Part shown: positions 1-7,319 of the stretch, piece after piece
How the letters are laid out: each line of letters opens with the position of its first letter
Numbering within the stretch: position 1 is the stretch's first letter
Source: an uncultured Collinsella sp.
GTDB lineage: Bacteria; Actinomycetota; Coriobacteriia; Coriobacteriales; Coriobacteriaceae
Length of the DNA stretch: 16,581 nucleotides
Direction: 5' to 3'
Assembly: GCA_900542945.1 (NCBI GenBank)
Contig: UQPI01000049.1
Span: 1-16,581, forward strand
Program-made: the position numbers and the translations under genes
Notes under the pieces: model-generated
The model's input: only the letters and a program-made list of their open reading frames with translations
Told to the model about the DNA's origin: nothing
Database searches by the model: none

Positions 1-85
1 GCACGAAGTGCGCAGCGGAGGTTCTTTCATGTCCGAGGACGCGCCGGAAAGGAAGGTTGCCCTCGGGCCGAACAGCTATGGCAGC

Positions 86-1138
86 TTACGCCACGGTGTA
101 AACCCAGTTGTGCTTATCCTCGACAGCACCGGACTGGATACCAGTCAGGGTCTCGCGGAGCTTCTTCATCACGGGGCCGATCTCGGTGTAGCCAGCCGGG
201 AAGGTCACGGTCTCGTCGGCACCGTAAACCTTGTTGTCGATCTCGCCGACCGGGGAGATGACGGCAGCGGTGCCGCACAGGCCGCACTCGACAAAGGTAC
301 CGGCCTTGACCTCGGCCCACTCGACGGGACGCTGGTCAACGGCCATGCCCAGGTCCTGAGCAACCTGAACGAGCGAACGGCGGGTGATAGAGGGCAGGAT
401 GGAGTCGGTGTGCGACTGCGGAACGACGAGGGTGCCGTCCTCCTTCACGAACAGCACGTTGGCGCCGCCGGTCTCCTCGACATAGGTGCGGGACTCGGAG
501 TCGAGATACAGGTTCTCGGCATAGCCCTCGCGGTGAGCCTCCATCGTGGGCTTGAGGGACATGGCGTAGTTCAGGCCAGCCTTGATGTTGCCGGTGCCGT
601 GCGGTGCGGCGCGGTCGTACTCGGAAACGCGCAGCTTGACGGGCTTGAGGCCACCCTTAAAGTACGGACCGACCGGGGTCACGAGAATGCGGAACGTGTA
701 CTCAGGAGCGGGAGCCACGCCGATCACGTCACCAGAGCCGATCATAAACGGACGCACGTACAGGGTTGCACCGGAGCCGAAGGGCGGAACCCAGGCGGCG
801 TTGGCAGAAACGACCTGCTTGACGGCCTCAACAAACTTGTCCTTGGGGAACGGGGGCATCTCGAGGCGCTGGGCAGAGTTATACATACGCTCGGCGTTCA
901 TGTCGGGACGGAAGCAGACGATGCTGCCGTCCTCGGCGGTATAGGCCTTCAGGCCCTCAAAGACCTCCTGGCAGTAATGGAAGATGCCACCGCACTCGGA
1001 GACATGCAGGGTGTGGTCGGTGGTCAGGCCGCCCTCGTCCCACTCGCCGTCCTTCCAATGGGCCTCGTAGCTGTAATCGGTCTTCATGTAGCCAAAGCCG
1101 AGGCTACCCCAATCGATATCCTTCTTCTCGACAGTCAT
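86..1138 (-). CDS. ilvE: Branched-chain amino-acid aminotransferase
   Basis: PLP-dependent transaminase interconverting Leu/Ile/Val and their 2-oxo acids with 2-oxoglutarate/glutamate: the last step of synthesis and first of breakdown, cytosolic. The 350-aa product has the length and layout of class IV (fold-type IV) BCATs of the eukaryotic/Bacillus type. EVFEGLKAY is near residues 58-66, the PLP-lysine motif GTGNIKAGLNY is near 181-191 (K186 the likely Schiff-base lysine), and the C-terminal CGTAAVISPVGEI forms the cofactor/substrate loop. The ATG at 1136-1138 is chosen because AAGGAG lies 6 nt upstream and homology begins at MTVEKKDIDWGSLGF; the frame stays open upstream to 1288, but that stretch is Arg-rich and unlike the family. 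It is monocistronic, since a terminator closes the upstream DedA gene. The ~150-nt leader shows no Leu/Ile/Val-rich peptide, so classical attenuation is not evident. Confidence 0.95.
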   Translation of the reverse strand: MTVEKKDIDWGSLGFGYMKTDYSYEAHWKDGEWDEGGLTTDHTLHVSECGGIFHYCQEVFEGLKAYTAEDGSIVCFRPDMNAERMYNSAQRLEMPPFPKDKFVEAVKQVVSANAAWVPPFGSGATLYVRPFMIGSGDVIGVAPAPEYTFRILVTPVGPYFKGGLKPVKLRVSEYDRAAPHGTGNIKAGLNYAMSLKPTMEAHREGYAENLYLDSESRTYVEETGGANVLFVKEDGTLVVPQSHTDSILPSITRRSLVQVAQDLGMAVDQRPVEWAEVKAGTFVECGLCGTAAVISPVGEIDNKVYGADETVTFPAGYTEIGPVMKKLRETLTGIQSGAVEDKHNWVYTVA

Positions 1139-1291
1139 ATGTCGCTCCTTACATACACAGTTGCATACTCGCGAACCCGCACGCAAGGACCGAGGCCGCC
1201 CGCGTCGCAACGTCGCACGCCCGGAGCGTAGAGCCGGACGGGACACGCGAACAGCATCAAAGCCGATGGCACGTCGATTCGCATGCACGAG

Positions 1292-1297
1292 ATTGTA
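1292..1297 (-). promoter_or_regulatory. Candidate -10 box for ilvE
   Basis: TACAAT on the minus strand, placing a start of transcription near 1285 and a leader of about 147 nt. At 17-bp spacing the -35 position falls on TTTTAT, a poor match that overlaps the palindromic site at 1314-1329, so an activator or repressor may act there. Assignment is by motif only. Confidence 0.35.
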
Positions 1298-1313
1298 CTC
1301 CGCACGCGCGTCG

Positions 1314-1329
1314 GATAAAACGTTTTTTC
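1314..1329. promoter_or_regulatory. AAAACGTTTT-centred palindrome upstream of ilvE
   Basis: GATAAAACGTTTTTTC has a perfect 10-bp core palindrome (AAAACGTTTT) with a central CG, typical in form of LacI-family operators. The 12-mer GATAAAACGTTT recurs at 7953-7964 in another promoter region. It overlaps the expected -35 of ilvE. The regulator is unknown. Confidence 0.3.
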
Positions 1330-1368
1330 TTTAACTAACTAAAGTATTTTCATTTGCCTTCTACACAA

Positions 1369-1400
1369 AAGGCCCGCCATCGAATCCGATGACGGGCCTT
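1369..1400 (-). terminator. Rho-independent terminator of the DedA gene
   Basis: Inverted repeat AAGGCCCG(C/T)CATC with 13-bp arms (one wobble pair) around a 6-nt loop; on the minus strand it runs into TTTTGTG. It lies 28 nt past the DedA-family stop codon and insulates ilvE from that gene. Confidence 0.85.
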
Positions 1401-1428
1401 GGAATTAACGTCCGAAAACGAGCTCGGA

Positions 1429-2076
1429 CTAGGCGTTCTTTTTACCGAGCTTAGCCTTAACCAGACCGACCACGGTCGGGATGATCGACACGGCGACAAT
1501 GCCCACGATCAGCAGCTCAAAGTGCTCCTGCACAAACGGAATGCCACCAAAGAAGTAACCAAGCAGCGTAAAGACTGTCGACCAGGTAATGCCACCCAGC
1601 ACGTTAAAGATGACAAAGTTGCGCCAGTGCATACCGCCCATGCCGGCGATAAAAGGCACAAAGGTGCGAATGAACGGGAAGAAGCGACCGAGGAAGATGG
1701 CCAGATGGCCCCACTTATCCAGGAAATCCTCGGACTTTTTGATGCGCTCGGGCGTCATGGCCTTTACCTTGCCCGAGGCGATGATCTTGCGGCCAAAGAA
1801 GTGACCGATCATAAAGTTGCACTGATCGCCCAGGATGGCTGCGGCCCATGCGGTGGCCAGAAGCGCCACGATGTTAAAGCCGCCGTTATGGGCAAAGAAG
1901 CCCGAGGCAAACAGCAGTGAGTCGCCGGGAAGGAACGGGAAGAACACCACGCCCGTCTCGATAAAGATGATCAGGAACACGCAGCCGTAGGCCATGAGCG
2001 GGCCGGCGGCGATCCAGCTGGCGATCGCAGTGCGCGGATCCTTAAGCAGCTCGGCGATAAAATTGATGAAACCCAT
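1429..2076 (-). CDS. DedA-family (VTT/SNARE-associated) membrane protein
   Basis: A 215-aa polytopic inner-membrane protein of the DedA superfamily, members of which act as undecaprenyl-phosphate/phospholipid flippases and affect envelope homeostasis and cationic-peptide or alkali tolerance. Visible signatures: hydrophobic N-terminal segment (about 21-45), the re-entrant-loop motif FFPFLPGDSLLFASG (45-59), amphipathic middle, then GRFFPFIRTFVPFIAGMGGM (130-149) with the conserved arginines R131 and R137, and two C-terminal membrane segments. Closest in style to YqjA/YghB-type members. The ATG at 2074-2076 is preferred over an in-frame TTG at 2115; a GAGAGG stretch lies about 9 nt upstream. 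It is divergent from cysE and stands alone between terminators. The precise lipid substrate cannot be told from sequence. Confidence 0.9.
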   Translation of the reverse strand: MGFINFIAELLKDPRTAIASWIAAGPLMAYGCVFLIIFIETGVVFFPFLPGDSLLFASGFFAHNGGFNIVALLATAWAAAILGDQCNFMIGHFFGRKIIASGKVKAMTPERIKKSEDFLDKWGHLAIFLGRFFPFIRTFVPFIAGMGGMHWRNFVIFNVLGGITWSTVFTLLGYFFGGIPFVQEHFELLIVGIVAVSIIPTVVGLVKAKLGKKNA

Positions 2077-2242
2077 GAAGTAAAACCTCTCAGTTGTGGG
2101 CGCGGACACGTCCAAGTTGACCAGTATACGGTTGCGGCGCGAGGACAGGCCAAACCCCTCAAAAGTCTTACTTCATTACCAGCAAGTTTGCATAACTGAC
2201 ACCTGTCGCCTAAAGCAAAGCAAGATTGCCCTTCCTAATCCC

Positions 2243-2255
2243 TAGCGAATCGCTA
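2243..2255. promoter_or_regulatory. Palindrome overlapping the cysE -10 region
   Basis: TAGCGA-A-TCGCTA is a 13-bp perfect palindrome about the central A. It abuts and partly overlaps TATACT (2254-2259), the best -10 candidate for cysE. A repressor bound here would block RNA polymerase. No regulator can be named. Confidence 0.3.
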
Positions 2256-2259
2256 TACT
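2254..2259 (+). promoter_or_regulatory. Candidate -10 box for cysE
   Basis: TATACT matches 5 of 6 consensus positions and lies about 42 nt before the GTG start. A TTGCCC at 2226-2231 is too far (22 bp) for a standard -35, so the promoter may need an activator or the -35 may simply be weak. Confidence 0.35.
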
Positions 2260-2300
2260 TTATTGAATCGCATTGTCGCGGCGCTAAGGGAGGGCGGCCG

Positions 2301-3005
2301 GTGAGCTTTATCAACACCATTCGCGAGGACATCAAGACCGTCCAGGCGCAGGACCCTGCCGCGCAAAATGGCCTGGTCATCTTCCTGTCCTACCCCGGCC
2401 TGCATGCCAAGTGGAATCATGTGCCCGAGCACTGGCTGTGGGAACACGGCCATCGATCGCTTGCCCGCGTGCTCTCGCAGTTAACCCGCCATATCACCGG
2501 CGTCGAGATTCATCCCGCCGCGCAGATCGGCAAGCACTTCTTTATCGACCACGCCATGGGCGTCGTTATTGGCGAGACTACCATCGTGGGCGACAACTGT
2601 GTGCTCTACCAGGGCGTCACGCTCGGCGGCACCGGCAACGAGACCGGCAAACGCCACCCCACCCTGGGCAACAATGTCACCGTGGGCACGGGCGCCAAGG
2701 TGCTTGGCAACATCCACATCGGCAACAACGTCAAGATCGGCGGCAACTCGGTCGTCGTCAAGGACGTGCCCGACAACTGCACCGTCGTGGGCGTGCCTGG
2801 GCGCATCATCAAGCGCAACGGCTGCCGCGTGTTCGAGGAGAGCTTCGACGCCAAGCAGCATCGCGAGTACATGCCCGACGATGCCGCCGAGCAGAGCGCC
2901 CTCAACCGTCAGGGCATCACCGAAAACGCCCGTCGCGTCAAGGAACTCGAGCAAGAGGTGGCCGAGCTCAAAGCCCTCGTCGCCAAGCTCGTGGACGAGC
3001 GCTAG
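2301..3005 (+). CDS. cysE: Serine O-acetyltransferase
   Basis: Makes O-acetyl-L-serine from serine and acetyl-CoA, the first committed step of cysteine synthesis; cytosolic hexamer or trimer. The 234-aa product has the short alpha-helical N-terminus of Gram-positive SATs and a left-handed beta-helix of hexapeptide repeats (about 66-168). The active-site stretch IDHAMGVVIGETT contains D84/H85, and the second catalytic histidine is H119 in KRHP; LGGTGNETGKRHP and GAKVLGNI are typical. The GTG start at 2301 is chosen for the SD AAGGGAGGG 6 nt upstream; the open frame further upstream to a TTG at 2226 runs through the promoter. Unusual: residues 208-234 form a leucine-heptad coiled coil (ARRVKELEQEVAELKALVAKL) beyond the beta-helix, where the flexible CysK-binding tail normally ends in Ile. 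Monocistronic. Confidence 0.95.
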   Translation: MSFINTIREDIKTVQAQDPAAQNGLVIFLSYPGLHAKWNHVPEHWLWEHGHRSLARVLSQLTRHITGVEIHPAAQIGKHFFIDHAMGVVIGETTIVGDNCVLYQGVTLGGTGNETGKRHPTLGNNVTVGTGAKVLGNIHIGNNVKIGGNSVVVKDVPDNCTVVGVPGRIIKRNGCRVFEESFDAKQHREYMPDDAAEQSALNRQGITENARRVKELEQEVAELKALVAKLVDER

Positions 3006-3041
3006 GGCCGCGGGCAACCGCCACAGCATGAACGCCAACAC

Positions 3042-3084
3042 AAAAGGCGCGCCAGGGAATCCGCTCCCGGCGCGCCTTCTTTTC
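3042..3084. terminator. Bidirectional terminator between cysE and the ABC operon
   Basis: Arms AAGGCGCGCC (3044-3053) and GGCGCGCCTT (3069-3078), extended inside by GGGA/TCCC. CTTTTC follows on the plus strand (for cysE) and TTTTG on the minus strand (for the ABC operon), so it can serve both convergent units. Confidence 0.85.
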
Positions 3085-3087
3085 GAT

Positions 3088-3115
3088 GTGACATGCGGGA
3101 CTGACCCTTTGTCAC
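3088..3115. repeat. Small palindrome after the ABC operon
   Basis: GTGACA (3088-3093) pairs with TGTCAC (3110-3115), with an inner GGG/CCC pair. It sits 2 nt past the stop codon of the ABC gene. It may assist termination or be a degenerate REP-like unit. Confidence 0.4.
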
Positions 3116-3116
3116 C

Positions 3117-5117
3117 TTATGCGAACTGGCTTAGGTAGAGGTCGGCATAAGCGCCCTCGGCAGCCAGCAGCTCCTTGTGCGTACCCTGCTCGATGATATT
3201 GCCGTGATCCATGACCAGGATGAGGTCGGCATCGACGATCGTCGACAGACGGTGCGCGATCACAAAGCTCGTGCGCCCGCGCATGAGCGCATCCATAGCA
3301 CGGCCGATGGCGAGCTCGGTGCGTGTGTCCACGCTCGACGTCGCCTCGTCCAGGATGAGGATCGCCGGGTTGTTGAGCAGCACGCGCGCGATGGTCAGCA
3401 GCTGACGTTGGCCCTGGCTGATGCTCTCGGCATCGTTAGCCACACGCGTGTCGTAGCCCTGCGGCATAGTGCGCACAAAGAAGTCGACCCGTGCGGCACG
3501 TGCGGCCGCGACAATCTCCTCGCGCGTCGCCTCGGGACAGCCGTAGGCGATGTTCTCGGCAATGGTGCCATCAAATAGCCAAGCGTCCTGCAACACCATG
3601 CCAAACTGCTGGCGCAGCTCGCCGCGGTCCATGCGGCTCGTGTCCACGCCGTCGAGGGTAATGCGGCCGCCGTCGATCTCGTAAAAGCGCATGAGCAGGT
3701 TGATGAGCGTGGTCTTACCCGCGCCCGTGGTTCCCACCACGGCGATCTTCTGACCCGGCTCGGCGGTAAACGACACGTCTCGCATAAGCGGCTTGTCGGG
3801 CGAATAGCCAAAGCGCACATGCTCAAAAGCGACACGGCCTTCCACTTTGCCCGGCAGCTTGGCGGCGGCCACCGGCAACGGATCGGCCTCCATCTCGGGC
3901 TCGTCGAGCAGGTCGAACACACGCTCTGCGCTCGCCAGTGCGCTCTGCAGCGAGTTAAAGGTAAACGACAGCTCCGTCATGGGCTCGGACGCCTCGTAGA
4001 TAAACTGGAGGAACGCCTGGAACACGCCGACGGTCATATGCCCGGCAACCAGCATGCTGCAGCCCACCAGCGCGATCACGATCTGCGCCAAACGGCCGAT
4101 AAAGCGCACCGCGGGGCCGACGGCGTTAATCATAAAGTCGGCCTTGGTGCTCACGCGCGCCAGCTCCTTCGAAGCCTCGTGCACCTCGGCAGAGCTCTTG
4201 CGCTCGCGGTTAAACGCACGGATCACCAGACGGCCCGAGTAGCCCTCCTCGACCGCGCTCGTAATCTTGGACACCCACTCCTGGCGCTCGCCCGTCACAT
4301 CATGCGTGCGGCGCGACACGACCTTCGTCACCAGCAGCGAAAGCGCCGTAAAGAACAAAAAGACGAGCGTGAGCGGCACGCTAAACACGAACATCACGCT
4401 CACGGCGCCCACCACGGTACCGATCGACACCAGAAGCTGCAGCAGGCCGCGTTGCATGCTCTCGGACATCTTGTCCAAGTCGTTGGTCGCACGGCTGACG
4501 ACCTCGCCGGGACGATGCGCGTCAAAGTAGGCAAGCGGCAGACGGTTGAGCTTTTGTGCGATGCGGTTGCGCAGGCGCAGGTTGAGGCGCTCGGCAACGC
4601 TCGACATCAAAAAGCTCTGGAGTGCGTAGAACGAGGCGGCGGCGGTCCAGATCATAAAGTAGATAAAGATGGTCCTGCCGCAGTTCTCCCAGGTAATGCT
4701 GAAGGTGGTGTTGTTGGCAAACGCCAGCTTCATGTGCCCCCACAGTTCATCGATCACGCGGGCGCTGTAGGCCGGCGCAGCGGTGTTAAAGATGGCATAG
4801 AACACAATGCTCGCGAACACGATATAGAAGCGCCAATGGTCGCCGGCGGCCTCGCTCCACAGGCGGCGCACCGTCGCCCAGGTGTCGCGGGGCGTCTCGT
4901 CCTCGTCCTCGTCATCAACGTCGCGCATGCGCTCCGCCTCGGCGCGGGCACGCTCGTCCTCGGCGCGCTCGTTTTCCTCGAAGAGTGCCTGGCGGCGAGC
5001 CTCGCGCTCCGCCGCCTTGGCGGCTTCGTCCAGGCCGGGCGTGGCGCCCGCCTCCTCGACTGTCTCTGCAACCGCGGCGTCATCGGCGATGCCCTGCTTC
5101 TTGAGCTCCTCGGTCAT
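3117..5117 (-). CDS. ABC exporter half-transporter, catalytically canonical NBD subunit
   Basis: Fused membrane and ATPase half of a type IV (ABCB/MdlB/LmrD-like) exporter, 666 aa. Residues 1-95 are a charged Ala/Glu/Arg-rich, partly coiled-coil cytoplasmic extension ending in an acidic run (DVDDEDEDE, 66-74). Six membrane segments follow (about 97-375), then the NBD: Walker A GTTGAGKTT (462-470), Q-loop VLQD, signature ISQGQ (566-570, degenerate from LSGGQ), Walker B LILDE with catalytic E591, and H-loop H622. With its partner it supplies the hydrolytic Glu and His of one ATP site. The ATG at 5117 begins 1 nt after the partner's stop and has GGGAGG 8 nt upstream; a GTG at 5126 would overlap that SD. 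Last gene of the operon. Substrate unknown; lipids, drugs or peptides are possible. Confidence 0.9.
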   Translation of the reverse strand: MTEELKKQGIADDAAVAETVEEAGATPGLDEAAKAAEREARRQALFEENERAEDERARAEAERMRDVDDEDEDETPRDTWATVRRLWSEAAGDHWRFYIVFASIVFYAIFNTAAPAYSARVIDELWGHMKLAFANNTTFSITWENCGRTIFIYFMIWTAAASFYALQSFLMSSVAERLNLRLRNRIAQKLNRLPLAYFDAHRPGEVVSRATNDLDKMSESMQRGLLQLLVSIGTVVGAVSVMFVFSVPLTLVFLFFTALSLLVTKVVSRRTHDVTGERQEWVSKITSAVEEGYSGRLVIRAFNRERKSSAEVHEASKELARVSTKADFMINAVGPAVRFIGRLAQIVIALVGCSMLVAGHMTVGVFQAFLQFIYEASEPMTELSFTFNSLQSALASAERVFDLLDEPEMEADPLPVAAAKLPGKVEGRVAFEHVRFGYSPDKPLMRDVSFTAEPGQKIAVVGTTGAGKTTLINLLMRFYEIDGGRITLDGVDTSRMDRGELRQQFGMVLQDAWLFDGTIAENIAYGCPEATREEIVAAARAARVDFFVRTMPQGYDTRVANDAESISQGQRQLLTIARVLLNNPAILILDEATSSVDTRTELAIGRAMDALMRGRTSFVIAHRLSTIVDADLILVMDHGNIIEQGTHKELLAAEGAYADLYLSQFA

Positions 5118-5118
5118 G

Positions 5119-6855
5119 CTACTCACCTCCCTTCATCTGCGATTCCGCGATAGCGCGGTACACCTCGCAGGTTTCCATGAGCTCGTCGTGCGTGCCCAGG
5201 CCCACGATCTCGCCGTCCTTGAGCACCACGATCTGATCGGCATGCAAAATAGTCGAGATGCGCTGGGCGATGATGAGCACCGCGGCATCGCACGTCTCGT
5301 CCTGCAGCGCATGGCGCAGCGCCGCATCGGTCTTAAAGTCCAGGGCCGAAAAACTGTCGTCGAAGATATACAGGTCGGCGCGCTTCATGAGTGCGCGGGC
5401 GATTGCCAAACGCTGGCGCTGGCCGCCCGAAAAGTTCGTACCGCCCTGCGCCACCGGCGTATCGAGCCCCTGGGGCTGGTCGAGCACAAAGGTGCTCTGG
5501 GCAACCTCCAGCGCATGGAGCATGTCAGCCTCGGTCGCACCCTCGTTACCAAAGCGCAGGTTGCTCGCCACCGTACCCGAGAACAGCCATGCCTTCTGCG
5601 GAACATAGGCGATACGCCCGCGGATGTCGTCTTGCGAAAGGTCGCGCAGGTCGACGCCGTTCAGGCGAATGGCGCCCTTCGTGGCATCGTGGAAGCGAAG
5701 CAAGAGCTTGGCCACCGTTGACTTGCCCGAGCCCGTCGAGCCCACGATCGCGGTCGTCTGTCCGCGGCGGCAGGCAAAACTCAGGTTGTACAGGGTGTCC
5801 TCGTCGGCATCGTCAAAGCGAAACGACATGTGGTCGAACACGGCCACCGTGTCGGCCCCATCTGCGGACTCAGGTGTCCCGTCGCCCAGCGTAGCCTTAC
5901 CGTCCACGATGCTCGGCTCGATTTCGAGCACCTGCTGTGCACGGCTGAGGCACGCCGCGGCGCGCGGAAGCGTCAGCACCACCATCTGCGCCATCATCAC
6001 AAAGAACAGGATCAGGATCGCGTACTCCAGTACGGCCGAGATGCTGCCGATTTGCATGGCATGGACGCCCACGCGGTTGCCGCCCACCCACAGCACCGCC
6101 ACCTCGGCGATATTCATCAAAAAGAAGCTGGAGCTGTCGAGACCCACAAACAGGTGGTTGACCTTGATGGCATTGGCTGCGTAATCGCTAAACACCTCGT
6201 CCAGGCGCTGCTCCTCGTGGCGCTCCTTGTTAAATGCGCGGATGACGCGCACGCCCACGATGTTCTCGCGCAGCACCACGTTCATGCGGTCGATAAAGCT
6301 CTGCAGGCGCATAAAGATCGGCGCGGCGTTGGCAACGGTAAAGACCGCCGCCACCAGCACGATCGCAACGACCACGCCCAGCAGCGTGCCCATGGCAGGA
6401 TCGATAAACCAGGCAAAGATGATGCCCGCCACGGCCAAGAACGGTACCGGTAACACCAGCTGAATCGTCTGCAGGATCGCTTGCTGGATCACGTTGATGT
6501 CGTTGAGCGAGCGCGTGATCATCGAACCCGTACCAAAGCGCTCAAAGTCGCTGGCGGACAGCTCGAGCGACTTATCGTAGACGGCGTTGCGAATGTCGCA
6601 GGCCACATTGGCCGCCAGACGGGCCGAAAGATAACAGCCCAGCACCGCACCACCGCTGGCCATGCCGGTCGCGATGAGCATATACACGCCGTTGCGCAAG
6701 ATGTAGTCGATATCACCCGTCGTGATACCAGTATTGACCATATTCGCCAGCATCGTAGGCACCAGCAGCGTGCCGACGTTATCTATCAGCAGTACAAACA
6801 GCGTCACCGCAATCAGCCCGCGATACGGCCTCATAAATCTCATTAAGAGTCGCAT
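5119..6855 (-). CDS. ABC exporter half-transporter, degenerate NBD subunit
   Basis: 578-aa partner of the downstream ABC gene; the two probably form a heterodimeric multidrug-type exporter (MdlAB/LmrCD/BmrCD/TM287-288 architecture). Six membrane segments lie in residues 13-300. NBD: Walker A GSTGSGKST (372-380), Q420, signature FSGGQ (475-479, intact), Walker B YIFDD (496-500) with Asp at 500 where the catalytic Glu should be, and Gln531 in IAQRIST where the H-loop His should be. Its own Walker motifs therefore pair with the partner's poor ISQGQ signature to give one non-hydrolysing ATP site, as in known asymmetric exporters. The ATG at 6855 lies within the end of the chimeric gene (13-nt overlap), giving translational coupling; AGGGGA lies just upstream. 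Heterodimeric ABC exporters of this type include tetracycline exporters (TetAB(46), TetAB(60)), but substrate cannot be read here. Confidence 0.9.
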   Translation of the reverse strand: MRLLMRFMRPYRGLIAVTLFVLLIDNVGTLLVPTMLANMVNTGITTGDIDYILRNGVYMLIATGMASGGAVLGCYLSARLAANVACDIRNAVYDKSLELSASDFERFGTGSMITRSLNDINVIQQAILQTIQLVLPVPFLAVAGIIFAWFIDPAMGTLLGVVVAIVLVAAVFTVANAAPIFMRLQSFIDRMNVVLRENIVGVRVIRAFNKERHEEQRLDEVFSDYAANAIKVNHLFVGLDSSSFFLMNIAEVAVLWVGGNRVGVHAMQIGSISAVLEYAILILFFVMMAQMVVLTLPRAAACLSRAQQVLEIEPSIVDGKATLGDGTPESADGADTVAVFDHMSFRFDDADEDTLYNLSFACRRGQTTAIVGSTGSGKSTVAKLLLRFHDATKGAIRLNGVDLRDLSQDDIRGRIAYVPQKAWLFSGTVASNLRFGNEGATEADMLHALEVAQSTFVLDQPQGLDTPVAQGGTNFSGGQRQRLAIARALMKRADLYIFDDSFSALDFKTDAALRHALQDETCDAAVLIIAQRISTILHADQIVVLKDGEIVGLGTHDELMETCEVYRAIAESQMKGGE

Positions 6856-7085
6856 GTCTCCCCTTCGCCTTTGTCGTCAGCCTCGTTCTCGGCGGCCACT
6901 TGCCGTTTAAATGCCTCGCACTCTTCGTTAAGAACATGGGAGAACTTACCGACCAAGCGCATGATCTCGCGCTGTTCCCACGGCTCGAGCGCCTCGATTG
7001 CTCCGCTGGTATATAACAGGCTCTCCGTCAAGGTCGTCTTACCTGCGTCTACATGAGCAAGAATGCCAATATTGATGATTTTCAT
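6843..7085 (-). CDS. Chimera: N-terminal 30 codons of a Tet(M/O/W)-class gene fused to a MarR-like tail
   Basis: 80-aa ORF in two parts. Residues 1-30 begin MKIINIGILAHVDAGKTTLT and run to YTSGAI, the recognisable N-terminus of ribosomal-protection tetracycline-resistance GTPases with the complete G1/P-loop AHVDAGKT. The rest of the GTPase (G2-G5, domains II-V) is absent, so it cannot protect ribosomes. Residues 31-80 (EALEPWEQREIMRLVGKFSH onward) resemble the C-terminal dimerisation helix and tail of MarR-family repressors, often encoded before ABC exporter pairs; no DNA-binding wing remains. The frame is kept across the join near 6996. Start ATG at 7085 has GGAGG 8 nt upstream, the usual tet arrangement. 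It overlaps the first ABC gene by 13 nt, as an original marR would. Probable effect: loss of repressor and new tet-type control of the exporter. The MarR identity of the tail is the least certain point. Confidence 0.75.
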   Translation of the reverse strand: MKIINIGILAHVDAGKTTLTESLLYTSGAIEALEPWEQREIMRLVGKFSHVLNEECEAFKRQVAAENEADDKGEGETCDS

Positions 7086-7175
7086 ATGATTGTCCTCCAT
7101 ACAAGGCCCAGAAGGGCGCAAAAATCCCCAGCGACAAATACTTTTACCGCTGGGGATGATAGGTAGGACACACAT
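7086..7175 (-). other. Leader reading frame continuing in frame into the chimera
   Basis: ATG at 7175 opens MCVLPIIPSGKSICRWGFLR and more, laid out like the second short leader ORF of Tn916 tet(M). Here no stop codon separates it from the MKIINIG start, so initiation at 7175 (or GTG/other starts further up to 7190) would add 30 residues to the chimera. No convincing SD precedes 7175. I treat it as leader, not as the true start. Confidence 0.4.
7117..7157 (-). terminator. Second tet-leader stem-loop (terminator-like)
   Basis: Arms ATCCCCAGCG (7124-7133) and CGCTGGGGAT (7148-7157), a 10-bp perfect stem, followed on the minus strand by TTTTTGCGCCC. The equivalent hairpin is present just before tet(M) in Tn916-type leaders and limits basal transcription into the gene. 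Confidence 0.75.
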
Positions 7176-7183
7176 GAAAACTG

Positions 7184-7199
7184 CGGCCAAGGCTGGCCG
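7184..7199. repeat. Short GC-rich hairpin in the tet leader
   Basis: CGGCCA-AGGC-TGGCCG, a 6-bp perfect stem with a 4-nt loop between the first attenuator and the leader ORF. Possibly a pause site or structural spacer. Confidence 0.4.
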
Positions 7200-7231
7200 T
7201 TGTCTATCACGATATGAAATGAAAAGGCAAA

Positions 7232-7319
7232 AGTATTCTTAAATTGGGTACAAAAACCAAGCCCTCTCCTTGAGGACGTTTGTCTTTGTTCCCATTATCA
7301 AATTTTATTTAAGAATACC
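7232..7319 (-). promoter_or_regulatory. tet-type transcription attenuator
   Basis: On the minus strand, GGTATTCTTAAAT (7307-7319, overlapping the end of the leader-peptide gene) can pair with ATTTAAGAATACT (7232-7244), 12 bp with one mismatch. Nested within is an intrinsic terminator: GTCCTC/GAGGGC with a 5-nt loop (7261-7277), then GGTTTTTG. This matches the Tn916 tet(M) leader, where ribosome behaviour on the leader peptide is thought to decide between termination and read-through, so that tetracycline promotes expression. Function here is inferred from that similarity. Confidence 0.75.

Noticed and set aside
1..30. Minus-strand ATG at 28-30 leading off the left edge (MKEPPLRTSC)
   Set aside because: Only ten codons, no SD and no terminator information; cannot be supported as a gene from this window.
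8..1231. Long plus-strand open frame opposite ilvE (407 codons)
   Set aside because: It mirrors a well-matched aminotransferase, has no family signature and shows the Leu/Gly/Asp/His-rich bias typical of antisense shadows in GC-rich DNA.
1139..1288. N-terminal extension of ilvE
   Set aside because: Arg-rich, not family-like, includes the likely promoter, and a proper SD sits directly before the ATG at 1138.
1139..1290. Amino-acid attenuation leader or T-box for ilvE
   Set aside because: No run of Leu/Ile/Val codons, no T-box motif and no terminator before the start codon.
3819..5153. 444-codon plus-strand frame opposite the ABC gene
   Set aside because: His/Arg-rich antisense shadow; the opposite strand encodes an unmistakable ABC transporter.
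6996..7085. Functional tetracycline-resistance gene
   Set aside because: Only the first 30 codons are present; G2-G5 motifs and domains II-V are missing.
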